Source: Vitellaria paradoxa (taxonomy: Eukaryota; Streptophyta; Magnoliopsida; Ericales; Sapotaceae). From it: a DNA stretch of 64,000 nucleotides. The stretch covers positions 27,825,246 through 27,889,245 of the forward strand of contig CM034238.1 in the NCBI GenBank assembly GCA_019916065.1, given 5' to 3'. The notes under the pieces were generated by a model that did no database searches, was not told where the DNA came from, and saw only the letters and a list, made by a program, of their open reading frames with translations. The translations under genes were made by a program, and so were the position numbers. This document shows, one piece after another, positions 23,234 to 35,024 of the stretch; position 1 is the first letter of the stretch, and each line of letters opens with the position of its first letter.

Positions 23234-26200
23234 TCAGGAAGTTTTTGGCAACCACGATCCTGCTCGGAGAATGTGCAACTTCAAGAAACTGATATGTTGG
23301 CCCTTTTCCCTTATGAACTCACAGATGCACCTATCATCTGACATTAGGTGATTCCGCTTAGAAAAATGCCGCCACCCTATCGACAGCCATGTCCGGCCAT
23401 CCTTCCACCGCACCACATTTGATTGCCATTTCCTCCCTTCTTCATCATGAAGGAATAACTTTGCTGGAAATTTAAGGTTATGTTCTTTGATAACATCTCT
23501 AGGAACATACTGCAATAAGTGGAAATGAAGGATAAATTAATACATTGATGAAAATTATTAATTCGCACATATAGAAGCTAGCCCTTTCCATTTTAACTAG
23601 CTAGAAAATTTTATGGTGCCGGTTTGGTAATGTTTTTAGTTTTCTTTTTTCTTATATGTTTTTATTTTTTTCTTATGTTTTCCTATAAGAAAAAATAAAA
23701 AATGTGTTTGTTATTTACAAATGAAGTAAAAATAAAATTAAAAAGAATATGATAGAAATATTATGAACTAGGAAGACTGATAATTGAAGTGACAGTTGAT
23801 AGAATTAGTGGATGGGTAATGTTGGAGAGTGACGACTGTAGTGGTAGGGAATGGCAGTCAAGGTGGTTGGAAGCAACTTGCCAAGGTAGCCTAATGGTTT
23901 TTGGGACCAATCGTAAATTCGAAAGTTTTGAGTTTGAATTCTGCTGATTACTACCCTGTCTTGTCTGGTGCTTAGCTTTTGCGGGTGGGTTCAAACACTC
24001 TCGGTTTACCCATTCATTACGCGGTTCATTGAGGGTTACAATAAATTAGTGCGAGTTTTGAATTACCAAAAAAAAGGTAGTTGGAAGCAATGATGGTGGC
24101 GGTAGTCAGGAGTGGTGTTTGTGGTGGCGGCAGGGTGAGAAGTGCTGGAGATGAACGTTAAGTAATTGCAGTGTGTAATTGTGATAATATGGAGTGATGT
24201 GATTTATGGTAATTGGTGTCAAAAATGAAAGTAATATTTTGAAAACAAGTGAAAACACTTTTTTTTTATTTTCATAATTTTTTAAATATTTTACAACTAT
24301 TTTACAAAATATGAAAACAAAAATGTTACCAAAATTTGTAAAACAAACACAAGAAAATAGGAAATAAAAACATTATGAAATGGGACAGACAATGGAGTAT
24401 GCACAAGTCCGTGGAAAAATCTAAGTAATTAATTAATACTGCCATTTATATCAACAAAATATATGAATGGAACTAGTGTAGTGTAATGAAATAAACAAAT
24501 ATATGGTGAAGCCCAGATTCAGGACAAAGATACAAACTCAAAAATTTAGTGCATGCATGCTACTTATTATTAGCTTGGACAAGGTTTTAGGGGTGTTAAG
24601 TTCTGCAAAAGATTGATTTATGATTTTTCTTTTTATTGTCTATTTATCATTATCAAATTATTAGAGATGAGTTCATATTTCAGATGATTACTAACACAAG
24701 TCTTACCAATTCCTTCCTCCTCTTTGCTTGAAACCTAGCGACAAAGTAAGGATTTTTTGGTGGGGAAATAATTCCATATTTGAAAATATCCTCATCCTCA
24801 TCCTCATCATCTTCACCCTTGCCATATCTTTTGCTTCCACCTTCAACATTGGGAGCAGCTTTTCCCTTACAATCTGCATCTAAAATCAAGTAAACCCGTT
24901 CATTAGATATATATACACATTGATCAAAGAAAAAAAAATCCCACCTAAGGAAAATCATATATATAAAAAACTCACACTTATAGTTAATATCATTTTCCTT
25001 TGCTTTCTTTATTACTTCAATTTCCTCCTCCTCGGATTTCTCATCCTCATTACTGTCATTGTTCTTCCAATCATCAGTGTCATCATTGCCTTCCATCTTG
25101 CGTTCCTCCTCTACATCCCGCTTCTCCTCCTCCTCCTCTTCTTCTTCTTCTTCTTCTTCTTCTTTTTTCTCCTCATCCTCCTCCTTTTCTTCTTTCTCTT
25201 CTTTCTCCTCCTCCTTTTCTAGAAAGCATTCCTTCTCGCAAGTCGTTGCTCCAAACAATTTGAGATTGAAAACACCACCGCCATCATAATCAAATGTCAA
25301 GAAGTCTCCAAGTTCAAGAGAGTTTTCTTTAACAAAATTTGCCCAACCGCTGCTAAAATACATCTCATTTCCAACTTTGATAACCTCCACTGACCAAAGT
25401 CTTCCATCACTATTTTTTAGAAAAGCTTGGCCTAGTATTGTTTTTGTTCCTTTTAAATGTTCAACAAAGGCGGTGGGAATAAGCTACAAAAAAAAATAAA
25501 TAAATAAAAGAAAAAGGGGGTTATAAATTATGAATCGCAAAAAATGTACAGTCAATGAAAACTAAAATTACTTGAGAAAAAGATTTAGCACGTTATAATT
25601 ATCTGTACCCACATAATGTTTTCCTTTGCATTTGTTATTTGTGCCATTTTAGGTAGTTCAAACTATAAGTTCGTGTTCCTTTTTTTTTTGGGGGGGGGGG
25701 GGAGGGGGTTTACACTTATTCCAAGCATATTTCTCAGCTAAATGTGATAAATAATGTTTACTTATTTACCTAGCCAAAAAAAAAAAAAATTGTATGTTTG
25801 TTCTTGTTATGTTTTGGCTTTGTATTATTGTTGTCTTTTCTTTCTTCTTCTTTTCTTTTTCCTCACCTTAGACCTTACTATCGTTCTAATATTATTCTTT
25901 TCAAATTTTATGTGCCAGAACAATTTGACATTTTCACAATTAAACCAAAAAAAAAAAAAAAAACTCAAAATTTATGAGATCAACGGGTCTTTTAAAGTAA
26001 CCATTTCAAAGCCACATTTCTTATGGAATTTCCGCCTTAAAAACCTATGAAACAAAATTGGTCATACCAATTTATTTAGCCAAAAAGGAAAAAAAATAAA
26101 ATTTTTTCTCTAAATTTTTACTCATAACACTGTAAAGTGCCAAATGTTTCTTCAAGAGATAATAATAAGTTCACAGAAATGAGACCCCCCCCCCCCCCAA

Positions 26201-26311
26201 AAAAAAAAAAAAGACAGAAGAAGATGTAAGTGGGAGAAGCTAGTTGATATATACCAATCTCTCGGAACTGGTGGATGGCAAGAAGACCTTGAAGAAGCCG
26301 GGGACCTCCAT
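23234..26311 (-). CDS. REM-type protein with two B3 DNA-binding domains (4 exons, 337 aa)
   Basis: Exons are 26311-26255, 25483-24976, 24879-24707 and 23509-23234; all introns are GT-AG and the frame is kept throughout (1014 nt). The start MEVPGFFKVFLP is the usual opening of REM proteins. B3 domain 1 spans residues 6-100 (FFKVFLP, LIPTAFVEHLKG, SSGWANFVKENSLELGDFLTF). A linker at about 108-175 is Glu/Lys/Asp-rich, with a run of 13 Glu from a GAA/GAG microsatellite. B3 domain 2 spans residues 231-330 (NPYFVARFQAKRRKEL, YVPRDV, GWRHFSKRNHL). B3 domains bind DNA, so a nuclear regulator is expected; targets are unknown. Introns 1 and 3 cut each B3 domain at the same place. Intron 3 holds nested transposons. 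Intron 2 (96 bp) is open in frame, so its retention would not add a stop. The 5' UTR is undefined. Confidence 0.9.
23613..24390. mobile_element. Non-autonomous DNA transposon-like element in intron 3 of the REM gene
   Basis: The left end ggtgccggtttggtaatgtt and the complement of the right end (cccatttcataatgttttta) form an imperfect inverted repeat followed by T-rich then A-rich arms. The left end resembles that of the element at 46086-46936 (ggtcccgttgggtaacgttt). Target duplications could not be fixed. A SINE is inserted inside (23877-24075). Confidence 0.5.
23862..24090 (+). mobile_element. tRNA-derived SINE, 199 bp, with 15-bp TSD
   Basis: The SINE body is 23877-24075. It is flanked by ggtggttggaagcaa (23862-23876) and ggtagttggaagcaa (24076-24090), a 15-bp duplication with one mismatch. 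An A-box-like ggtagcctaatggt lies at about 23885, a B-box-like agtttgaattctg at about 23931, and it ends in a short A tail. These are the pol III promoter boxes of a tRNA-derived SINE. It sits inside a DNA transposon inside a REM intron. Confidence 0.85.
25120..25215 (-). repeat. GAA/GAG trinucleotide microsatellite encoding poly-Glu
   Basis: The plus strand reads as runs of tcc, tct and ttc triplets. On the coding strand it specifies the Glu-rich linker of the REM protein. Trinucleotide length changes would keep frame, so allelic length variation of the linker is likely. Confidence 0.85.
25681..25708. repeat. Homopolymer T/G tract in REM intron 1
   Basis: A run of T followed by a long G run. 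A C run with A tail lies in the same intron at about 26185-26212. These are simple low-complexity tracts and possible assembly weak points. Confidence 0.8.
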
Positions 26312-26464
26312 ATTCTGTCTTGAAAATATTACCTCGAATCCACCTATATATTCACAAGTCAAATAATGAGCTAAATGAAAAACTCCTATTCAGTATAGAA
26401 AATTATCAGAGTAGATAAAAAGAGTTCAAAGTAAAGAGAAGCTGAGTCGTGAAAAGGGCAAAAA

Positions 26465-26783
26465 CTCAGTGACATTTAGTTTACTTTTTTATTTTTTATT
26501 TTTATTTTATGTGTTAAAAATTTTAAAGCGGAGAAAGAGAAAGTACTCTATTTTTCTTATTTTAAAATTTTTTTTGTTTTTGTTAAGAACTCTCAAAATG
26601 AATTTTTGTCATTTTTCATTTTATGTGTAAAGTCATTTTCTATTTTTAAAAATAAATTTTAAAAACACAAATAACCAAATGAGATTTGAACTGTTTTCCT
26701 TATTTTAAAAAGTACAAAATAAAAAAAAAACTTAAAATAAAAAATAAAAAATAAAAATTAAAAATAAACCAAATGACACCTTA
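26465..26783. mobile_element. Tourist/PIF-like MITE, family A copy 2
   Basis: The right end ccaaatgacacc|TTA matches family A. The left end is degenerate (gtgacatttagtttac). Internal words gttaagaactctcaaaatga and aaaacacaaataaccaaatg match copy 1 in order. It lies about 155 bp upstream of the REM start codon. Confidence 0.75.
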
Positions 26784-27128
26784 CTATTTGTAAGTTAAAC
26801 TGTTGATTAAATATTTCCCAGTTACTTATTTCTCCATTTCAGAAGTCTCACAAATTTGATTCCAAACAACTATTTTTTTTAATATATATATATATATAAT
26901 TGTTTTCCTAATACGTAAAGTTAATTTAAGTTAGAATCATTTTAAGTTGTTATTGGGTAACACTGCCGAAATTGTCTTTTCACACCAAGCCACACTTTCA
27001 TAGACTTGGCCGCTCTTTTAAGATTTTAATGAGGTGTTTTAAAAATAGTAAAAATAAATAGATATTTTTAATGCAATCTTAAAAACATGCAATAGTATTA
27101 GCGAAGATTTTTTTTTAAAATATTATTA

Positions 27129-27471
27129 GAGTTCGTTTGGCAACTCAAAAACTAGTAAAAAAAATACTTGTAACTTTTGGTACATTTGGTAAAAATATAA
27201 GTTTTTCTACTTGTTTGATTTGTTACAGTAAAAAGTAAAATAAAAAGTTACCATTTTTTGATTTGCTACAGTAAAAAAATACCAAACACACAAAAAGTTA
27301 CATTTTTTTGATTTGTTATAATAAAAAATTTACCAAACACCCAAAAATTGTAAAAAAATACTAAAATATACACTTTGTTTAACCAAACAAACAAAAAAAT
27401 GTAAAAAAATACACACACACAAACTATCAAAAGTTAAACTTTTTTTCTTTTTTTAACTGCCAAACGCCCTC
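27129..27471. mobile_element. MITE-like element with GTTTGGCA inverted ends
   Basis: The left end gagttcgtttggcaactca and the complement of the right end (gagagggcgtttggcagtta) are inverted repeats. The body is A/T-rich with repeated ttaccaaacac-type words. Target duplication was not resolved. The element at 34721-35024 may be related. Confidence 0.55.
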
Positions 27472-28290
27472 TCAGTCAAGGCTAACAGTGTCCTTTTTTT
27501 TTTCCATCCTTTTTTTTTGTAGTGATAGAGGAAGTGGGGGCCGTTTGTTGGAAATGAGGTCAACAGTAAATGAAGAGTGAGTGAAGACAGAGGCATAGTT
27601 TTGGGAAATTTGGAATTATTAAGATAGAGAACTAGAATTTGTAATTTGATGCGTCATTAAAGTGCATGGTCTCATATTGTGCTGAACAAGCCCTCTTGGG
27701 GATTGGTGGGCCCATCCATTTATCTCGAATTTTTCCCAGTGCATTATCTTTGCAATTGTCATTTAGCCATTTAAGAAAGTATTTAATTGATAAAAGTTTG
27801 ATAAAAAATATAATAAAAGTATAAAAATTTAATGTAAAAATGATATATGATAAAATCTAATTAGGAAAAAATATAAAAGATTGATAAAAATTAATAAAAA
27901 TTAATTAATTTTGACTAACTAAACACCTCTTAAATCTTAATAAACATAGATACAAATACTAATTAGTAATATTGTTATAATAATAATACCACGGATATAA
28001 TTAAGAGGAATACAGTAAATAATATATAAATATAATATTTATAAAATATATAATTCAAACATGTTTTAAATATATGCATTGGTTCTGAGTTTTATGGGAT
28101 AATTTCGGACAAACTTATTTATTTATTTGGCCGGGGGGGGTGGATTTGTGTGAGCCACCGTCCAAAGAACTTGTGATCCTATGAACTTGACCCCTTAATT
28201 TACATACTATGCAAGAATTAGAAGACTCTTTTGACTGTGAATAGATTGCCAACCCAATAAAATATGAACGTAACACAAATATATTCAGAT
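27472..28290. other. AT-rich intergenic stretch
   Basis: No gene was seen. Confidence 0.45.
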
Positions 28291-28299
28291 CAGATTGAA

Positions 28300-29385
28300 C
28301 ACAAATTTCATTTCATTTCAATCTTTCCTCCATTTTCTTGGCAACCAAACAGCGGACTCAAGAAGCAGCCTTAGGAATTCAGTATCAAACTATCCATCAA
28401 GATCCGGCCAAATACCCACAATAAACAAAACAGATCTAGGAACCAGCAACGCCGCAGAAATCATATACGATAACATATGCTTATACAGTGTACACACAAA
28501 TTCACATATACATAAAAATATATATCTGTATATATAAGTTTGCAGCACTCCCATGTGGACATACCAAGTACTGGAAGGAGGAGAGAGAAAAAAAAAATAG
28601 CAGCAGACGGAGAGAGATCCTTCTAATAGAAACATTCGCAACTACCCATTCTCTTCAAAATCTCGGTGCTTGAAATATATATATAATTTTGCAGCACTAA
28701 CCCCAAACCCCCCCCCCCCCGGGGGAAAAAAATAAATAAATAACAGCAGATTCTCAACTACCCATTCTCTTTCAGAGTTTCTGTGCTTGAAAAAAAAAAT
28801 TTTCCGACCGGAAGTATCTCTACAACATTCAGATCAACAATATAATATATCCACCTTAAAATCCTATGAGGTTTGGTGATACACCAGAAAAGGAAAAAAC
28901 GAAGACTTTTTTTCACAAAACCCAAGTGTCAATGATGAGAGATAAATCTACATAGAAATGAGACGAAAATTGCATGTTCGAGCATATGAATTAGACCCAA
29001 ATCATCAAGTATAAAAAAAACAGTGTAATTTAGATAAGTTTTGTTGATACCGTTCTCTCTCACTGAACTGCTAAAAGTCCACCTGGGTCTTGCAAGCTTG
29101 CGTCAAACCCAAAGACAAGCCGAAGGAAGAGTTTCTGAGAAAATTTTTGAGAGAAAAACAAAGTCGTCGAAAAGAGAAATTTTTTTTTTTTTACAAGAGA
29201 AACAAAGCTCGAAAACATGGAAGACTCTGAAGAAAATGGCGAATATCAACATCGATCCACCACAAGTTGGCTAGGTGTTAAACTAGAGACTACGTGGGGC
29301 CACAAGCCCAACTCCCAAGATTAGCGCGTCCATCACATCGTCCACTCAACATGCGGGTTGCTCTTCCCCTATATATACTCTCACA
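28300..29385 (-). promoter_or_regulatory. Possible minus-strand promoter and 5'UTR/intron block
   Basis: On the minus strand a TATA box (gagtatatataggggaag) is at 29385-29368. It is followed by a mixed-composition transcribed-like stretch and a T-rich region. The phrase gtttggttgccaagaaaatg (28350-28331), resembling sequence common in plant 5'-UTR introns and leaders, is preceded by tagatctgttttg (28438). The next confident coding exon downstream is the REM start at 26311, so this might be a distant first exon of that gene, or the remnant promoter of a lost gene. No protein is recognisable here. Confidence 0.35.
28541..28795. repeat. Diverged tandem duplication
   Basis: tttgcagcac...agcagac...caactacccattctct...gtgcttgaa occurs twice (28541-28672 and 28690-28790), with about 33 bp missing from the second copy. 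A C-run/G-run tract (28709-28725) sits in the second copy. Confidence 0.65.
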
Positions 29386-29387
29386 GC

Positions 29388-29691
29388 CCACTTTATTTTT
29401 TTTATTTTTTATTTTTATGCGTTTTATATTTTAAAATAAAAAAATAAAAAGTAATATATTTTTTTATTATGATATTTTCTTATTTGGGGTTAAAAGCGCA
29501 CAAAATAAATTTTTATCATTTTTTATTTTATGTGTAAATTAATTTTTTTTAAATAATTTTTAAAATACAAATAACCAAATACGTTTTGAACTATTTTTCT
29601 TGTTTTTAAAAGAGTAAATTCAAAAATGAATTCAAAATAAAAAATAAAAACAAAAACATAAAAAAATAAAAATAAATTAAATGTCACCTCA
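29388..29691. mobile_element. Tourist/PIF-like MITE, family A copy 3 (left end damaged)
   Basis: The right end aaattaaatgtcacc resembles the family A terminus. Internal words gcgcacaaaataaatttttatc, tttatgtgtaaatta and acaaataaccaaatacgttt follow the order of copy 1. The left terminus is not recognisable. It abuts the TATA box at 29370. Confidence 0.6.
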
Positions 29692-32600
29692 ATTAATCAA
29701 ATTACACAATTACTTATATTTTTTTTTTACATATATTTTGTATACTTATAATATCATACTCTTATACAACTCAATTTAAGATATAATTATAATATCATAA
29801 ATTATTTTTATTTTATAATAGATTTTTAAATATATATAAAAGATAATTTACCAAATTTTCTTAAATATTTTAATGATTAGACGAACAATTACAGTCTAAG
29901 TTTTAAAAAAAAAAAATTCACTTACACATATGAATGACCTAACTATGATAAAATTTTCTAATTCTAAATTTAAAAAATATATATTTTTATTATAAAAATT
30001 CAAATTAAGTTTTTAAAAGAAAAATATTTATTATTTGTCTGATAAATTTATCTATATATTTAAAAGTTAATTTTTTCAGTTCATGAATTTCTCTAATTAG
30101 ATTTTTTTTTTTTTTTTGGTAATCTTATTTTTTTTATGTACATGAATGACAAGAAAAAAGTCATAGATTCTATTTTGAATTTAGATTTAGTGAGAAAATC
30201 AGTGGTAGTAAAGAACAATTAAAAATTTAAATTTACAGGTGGTCTTATTTTCATATTGCAAGTTCTATGTAAGAAAAAATAATTTGAAAGATTAAAAGAA
30301 ATATTCATTTATATTTTTAGAAGTCATGTAAAAAGAAATTTTAATTTACTTTATAACTAAATCAAATAAGAAAATAACTTATTTCATTTCAAATTATTTA
30401 TAAACTTTTTTCATTTTCAATTTCTATTGTCTTGATATTTATTTATATTTTTACAAATTTTTTATAAATTATTTATTTTAACATTTACCAAGCTCACATT
30501 TTACTTCGTTTCATTATTTTTAAGATATATTACTAGTTCATTAGAATTAAAAGCATGGTATAGAAATTTGCCAAATGATTCGAAAATGACGACAAAAGTT
30601 AAAATGATAAAAGTTTGTAAACAAAAAGAAGGAAAATGATTAATTTTTTATTTGATTAAAATATAAAATAAAATAAATAAAATTTATTTTTAGATAATTA
30701 TTAAAAATGTAAATGTGGACAAAAAATATTTTAGTCCTTAAAGATAGTTTTTTTTTTTTTCTAAATTTCTAGGTATAAGGTTTTTTGTTCAAATTTGTAA
30801 ATATTCTTTTTATTAATGACAATTATGATATTTTAATTAGGTATAAGAATAATTAGTTAAGAAATAATTTTTTAATTTTATTTAATAAAAATAAAATATA
30901 AAAACTATTTCTAAAATGTAAATAAACTCACCTTATTATTTATTATTTATTTCATTCTTTGAACTTTCGTAACGGTTTCTCCAATAGTGTTAGTGGCTCC
31001 GTTGGATAGTAAATAAAATAAAATAAAATCTTATAAATTTTTATAAATACAAATTATGAGACAGTAAAATTTAAATTTTTTATTTATTACATAAATTACG
31101 AAATATTTACTTTTACAATTTTATTTTATTTTATATATTTTTATACAACTCCAAACTCCAAACACACGCAGTATAAAATTTGGAACACTGGCTATGCCTA
31201 CGACTATGACTCTGACAAAGGCCACGGAACGGAAATAGGGGCTTGGCCTATACTCAAGTAGATGAACATGTGGAAGAAAAAATCCATTCATGGGCAATTA
31301 CCCGTGGAACTTTTTTCTTTTTCCTCTATAAAGGGTGCGTTGAAGTGGAAAATTTAATATGAATTAATAAAAATTATAACTTCGTAATTCCAATCAGATG
31401 AAAGAATAAAAATTTTATACAATTTTATGTAAATTTTTAGTAAAATACTATGCTTCAAATAAAACCTAAAATTTAGTAATCCCTAATAATAATGGGTAAT
31501 AAATGGATGGAGTCCACCGACCCCAAAGAGAATTTGAAATGACACATTAAGGGTAAATTTAGAATGATAAAAAATGAGATAAAATATGGTTTTAGAAAAT
31601 TTTTTGTATTTGGTACACACATTTCAAACTGTATTTTTTGGATATGAATAATAAAATTTTCGTTCTGACGAATTAAATTTCCGTTTGTACAGATTCAAAA
31701 TTTTAGACAGTTATTAATTCATTGCACTACGATCCGTCCAAACGGATTGTAGAAACCGTTTGGACGGAAGTTGACCGTGCGAATCCGTCGGAATGGTTTC
31801 TACGACCCTACAGAAAATTGTTAAAATGTGTGTCATTCGGTAGCTTAAGAGCCCATTGTGAGAATGGTGAAAAAATTTTTGCTATTTGATTAACCGAATT
31901 TTAATTATCGACTTTTCTTTTCAAAGGTATTAATTTTTTTTTTAATTTTGAAAAGACAGGAATGTGTAAAAATATATAAAGATTTTCAGAAGTTTCAGAG
32001 ATTTTTACTAAAATTTGGTGTGTCAAATGCACCCTAAATTATAAATTCTATTTTTCTACTTTAAAGCCCATTTGGAGCTATAAAAAATATTCAAAAATTT
32101 TTATAAATATTCATAAAACTTTAGCTTTTTACACACGAATTACGAAATTATATTGTTATATCAAATTTTAAAACTCTAAACACATTCCGAATAATTCTAA
32201 ATTTCCTAAAACTATGACTTTGTCTTCATTCATTGATGACCTCCGTCTCGGCAAACAGGCCCCATTTCCTTCATAGCTCAAACCTACTCTAATATATTAT
32301 ACCTATACAACTTTAATCTAAATAAAATAAATATATAATTGATATATATTTATTTTATTTATATGTCAACAACATAAAATATATTTTTAAATTATTATTT
32401 TAGTATAGTTTTGTAATAGGATAAACTGGAGACATGTCAAATGTAACTTGCCTTAGTATTCCATTACTGTATCGTAAATAATATTTTTATTTTTACTATT
32501 TTAATATTTTAATAACATGACTCATGACTTCAATATATACTATATTAATTAAAATAATTTCACTTATTAAATATTTAGGACATCTGAAATGATCATAAAT

Positions 32601-32880
32601 TTTTATTAGGTTTGAGTATTGAGAAAAAAAAAAGGGTCACTATCTAAATAATGGAAAATCGGATGAATTGGACGGATATTTTGGTTGTTTTTTAATTAGT
32701 TATTGCATATGTTTCTTCATTCCCCTTATCTTTATTAATTTTTGTTCCATCCTTCTCTCTTCTTATTCTCTTAGTTTCATATTTATTAATTTTATGACAA
32801 AAATAAGAAGAGAAGTCTGATTATATTATTTTAAACTTAATACTTTTCATAAGATGTTTTATTTAAATAATGTATAAGTT
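29692..32880. other. Very AT-rich intergenic region
   Basis: No gene or RNA gene was recognised over 3 kb. It contains one short perfect hairpin (31734-31767) and many A/T runs, and probably consists of decayed repeats. Confidence 0.5.
31734..31767. repeat. Perfect 12-bp inverted repeat with 10-nt loop
   Basis: ccgtccaaacgg (31734-31745) and ccgtttggacgg (31756-31767) are exact reverse complements. It is unusually GC-rich for this region and may be part of an old transposon end. Confidence 0.85.
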
Positions 32881-33029
32881 TATACAGAAACATTGATTAA
32901 GGGGGAATTCACAATTTCACATATTAAGGGGAGTTTATCTTGATCAAGTTTAAATATTAGGAAATGTTGTAATTTTTTAAATTATATATAGAAGTATTGT
33001 TTTGTTGCAAAATTGTCAAAGTGAGAGAT

Positions 33030-33588
33030 TGTTAGGTTTGTATTTATATTTAACAAATTAGTAAACAAAATAATTATTCCAAACTCATACTTTTGAACAT
33101 TTGGCTAAAGTGTCAAAGATACAAGTTTGAAAGTTTTTCAGCGAGTGACGGAATCAGTTTTAAAAAATAGCTATTTTTTTTTTTTTACTATTTTTAAAGG
33201 TTTCCAAAACTACTATTATATATAGGGGCCTTGTTTTAAGGTTTATGAAGACACAAAATAAGACTTTAAAGCTTCCTATATTGACTCAAGTGTCCTCTCT
33301 TCCCTACTCAGCCAAAAACTCCGCATTTTAATGATTCTTGATTTTCGAAAAATTGAAGATTAGTCTTTTCATTAGTAAAAGTGTATCAGAGACTTGAGGC
33401 AATTGAAAATCTTGAAATTGTAAACTTTATAACCCCACTTATATAATAAAAGAAGTTTGTCTACTCTTTCATTTAGAATTCGTGATTTTTCTAAATTTGA
33501 GTTTTTACATTGAATTCTTGTATCTTTTTAATTTTTTATTTGTGATTGTGTAATTAATCTTTTGATACTGTGCTTAACTATTGTTTCA
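33030..33588 (+). mobile_element. Second copy of the 9490 LTR family (about 559 bp)
   Basis: It begins TGTTAGGTTTGTATTTATAT, directly after gtgagagat, a degenerate copia polypurine tract, so it is a 3' LTR rather than a solo LTR. Words shared in order with the 9490 LTR are cattttggctaaagtgtcaaag-type, caagtttgaaagtttt, a TATA box (attatatatagg, 33214) and a terminal attgtttca. The 5' LTR and the coding domain are gone; perhaps 150 bp of internal sequence remains to the left. Confidence 0.75.
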
Positions 33589-34400
33589 CTATTATATTTT
33601 AGAAATGATTTTCAATTTCATATTAGAACATAAATATTAATAAAAATATATAAGTTCAGTTAAATTTAATTATAAAAGTGATCAAAATTAATTGATTTTT
33701 TTGGTGGTTAAAGTAAATTTATTTAATAAAGGCGAAAAGGACCAAATTACTACATTTTATAAAAGTAAAAAAAAAAAAAAAAAAAAGGAAGTCCACAAGG
33801 TTTTTGGACAGTGGCTCACACAATCCAAAACGAAATATACATATATATATATATATATATATCTGGAATTATCCTATAAAACTCTGAACCAATGTATATG
33901 TAAACCATGTTTGGTTGGTCAAAAATTATCAAAATTTATAAAACGCATAAATATTTATCTACTTTTATCAATTTTTGTCATTTTTGATTTTCGTGTATTT
34001 ACTTTCAAAATTTAAATTTTACAAATTTTTACAAAAAAATTATAAAATGTTGCAAAAAGTTTATACCTTATCCAATTTTTTTAACATTTGTCAGTTTTCT
34101 GGTACGATTTCTAACCAAAACCATTGGAACGTTCTATTTTTTACCATTCCAATGAGTTTTTTTTTGTAGATTTTGATTAATTTCCTAAACACCAAAAAGT
34201 GATTGACACAGCTCGCTTTTTTTTAATTTTTTTTATACTTTTTCCAATCATCAAACGGTCCATAGTCAAAACATGTTTGAATTATATATTTTATAAATAT
34301 TATATTCATATATTTTTTATAAATTATTTATTGTATTCCTTTTATGTCACATTTACTATTATTATTATTATTATTATTATTAAATTATCATAACCATACT
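33589..34400. other. AT-rich intergenic stretch
   Basis: No gene; poly(A) tract 33766-33786, TA repeat 33840-33862 and (ATT)n tract at about 34360-34382. Confidence 0.5.
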
Positions 34401-34455
34401 ATGTTTATTAAGATTTAAATGATTAAATGACAATTACAAAGATGAAGCAAAAATA

Positions 34456-34721
34456 CTACATTTGTAACAATTGTTTTTCCAACATTCCAAAAATGACATT
34501 ATTTTGCACCAAAAAAAATAGGAGGTTTCAGTGAAGAGCTGTTACTTCCACTCCCAAGATTCGACGCAGAGCTAATAAGAGAGAGAGAATGGCTAATAAG
34601 AGAGAGAAACAGATCGGGTTTGAGCTCAGAAAAATGTTTCACATATGGGACTTTTTTGTTTCTTATTTTTTCCAAAACAACGTCGTTTTGGAATGTTAGA
34701 AAAAAATAGTTGTAAACTTAG
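34456..34721. mobile_element. MITE-like element, 266 bp
   Basis: The left end ctacatttgtaacaattgtt...ccaacattccaaaa and the complement of the right end (ctaagtttacaactattttt...ctaacattccaaaa) form imperfect 45-50-bp inverted repeats. No target duplication was fixed. Confidence 0.6.
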
Positions 34722-35024
34722 GGGTATTTGATAACAAAATTTTTAGTAAAAAATTATTAACTTTTTATTTTTGAGTGTTTGATAAATCATAAATTTTTGT
34801 CATTTTTTTACTTTATTACAGTAACTTTTCAACTTAAAAATTACCAAAATGTGCTAAAAATAATTAAAAGTTACTTAAAATTACTAAAAATACCAAAAAT
34901 TATCAAAAATTATAAAAAGTTACTAAAAAATATTACTTACTTCACTAAACACATCAAAAATTACAATTAATAATTTTTAACAAAAAAATATCAAAAAATA
35001 TTAAAAATTATACTTCCAAACCCT
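34721..35024. mobile_element. AT-rich MITE-like element adjoining the previous one
   Basis: The ends gggtatttgataacaaaatt and the complement of the right end (gagggtttggaagtataatt) are imperfect inverted repeats. The body consists of aaaattac-type words. The evidence is weak because of low complexity. Confidence 0.4.

Noticed and set aside
24920..25289. Several plus-strand ORFs rich in Leu, Phe, Ser or Pro
   Set aside because: They are shadows of the GAA/GAG repeat in the minus-strand REM exon 2.
25681..26212. Long G and C homopolymers as possible G-quadruplex or regulatory sites
   Set aside because: Each is a single uninterrupted run in an intron and is better explained as simple repeat or sequencing/assembly noise.
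28295..28673. ORFs of 61-83 codons on both strands
   Set aside because: They fall in the leader/intron-like block and its tandem duplication; the translations are low-complexity and unlike any known protein.
29041..29274. Plus-strand ORF containing ATGGAAGACTCTGAAGAAAA at about 29217
   Set aside because: It could be a small exon, but no plus-strand promoter, splice partner or homologue is visible, and the promoter signal lies on the other strand.
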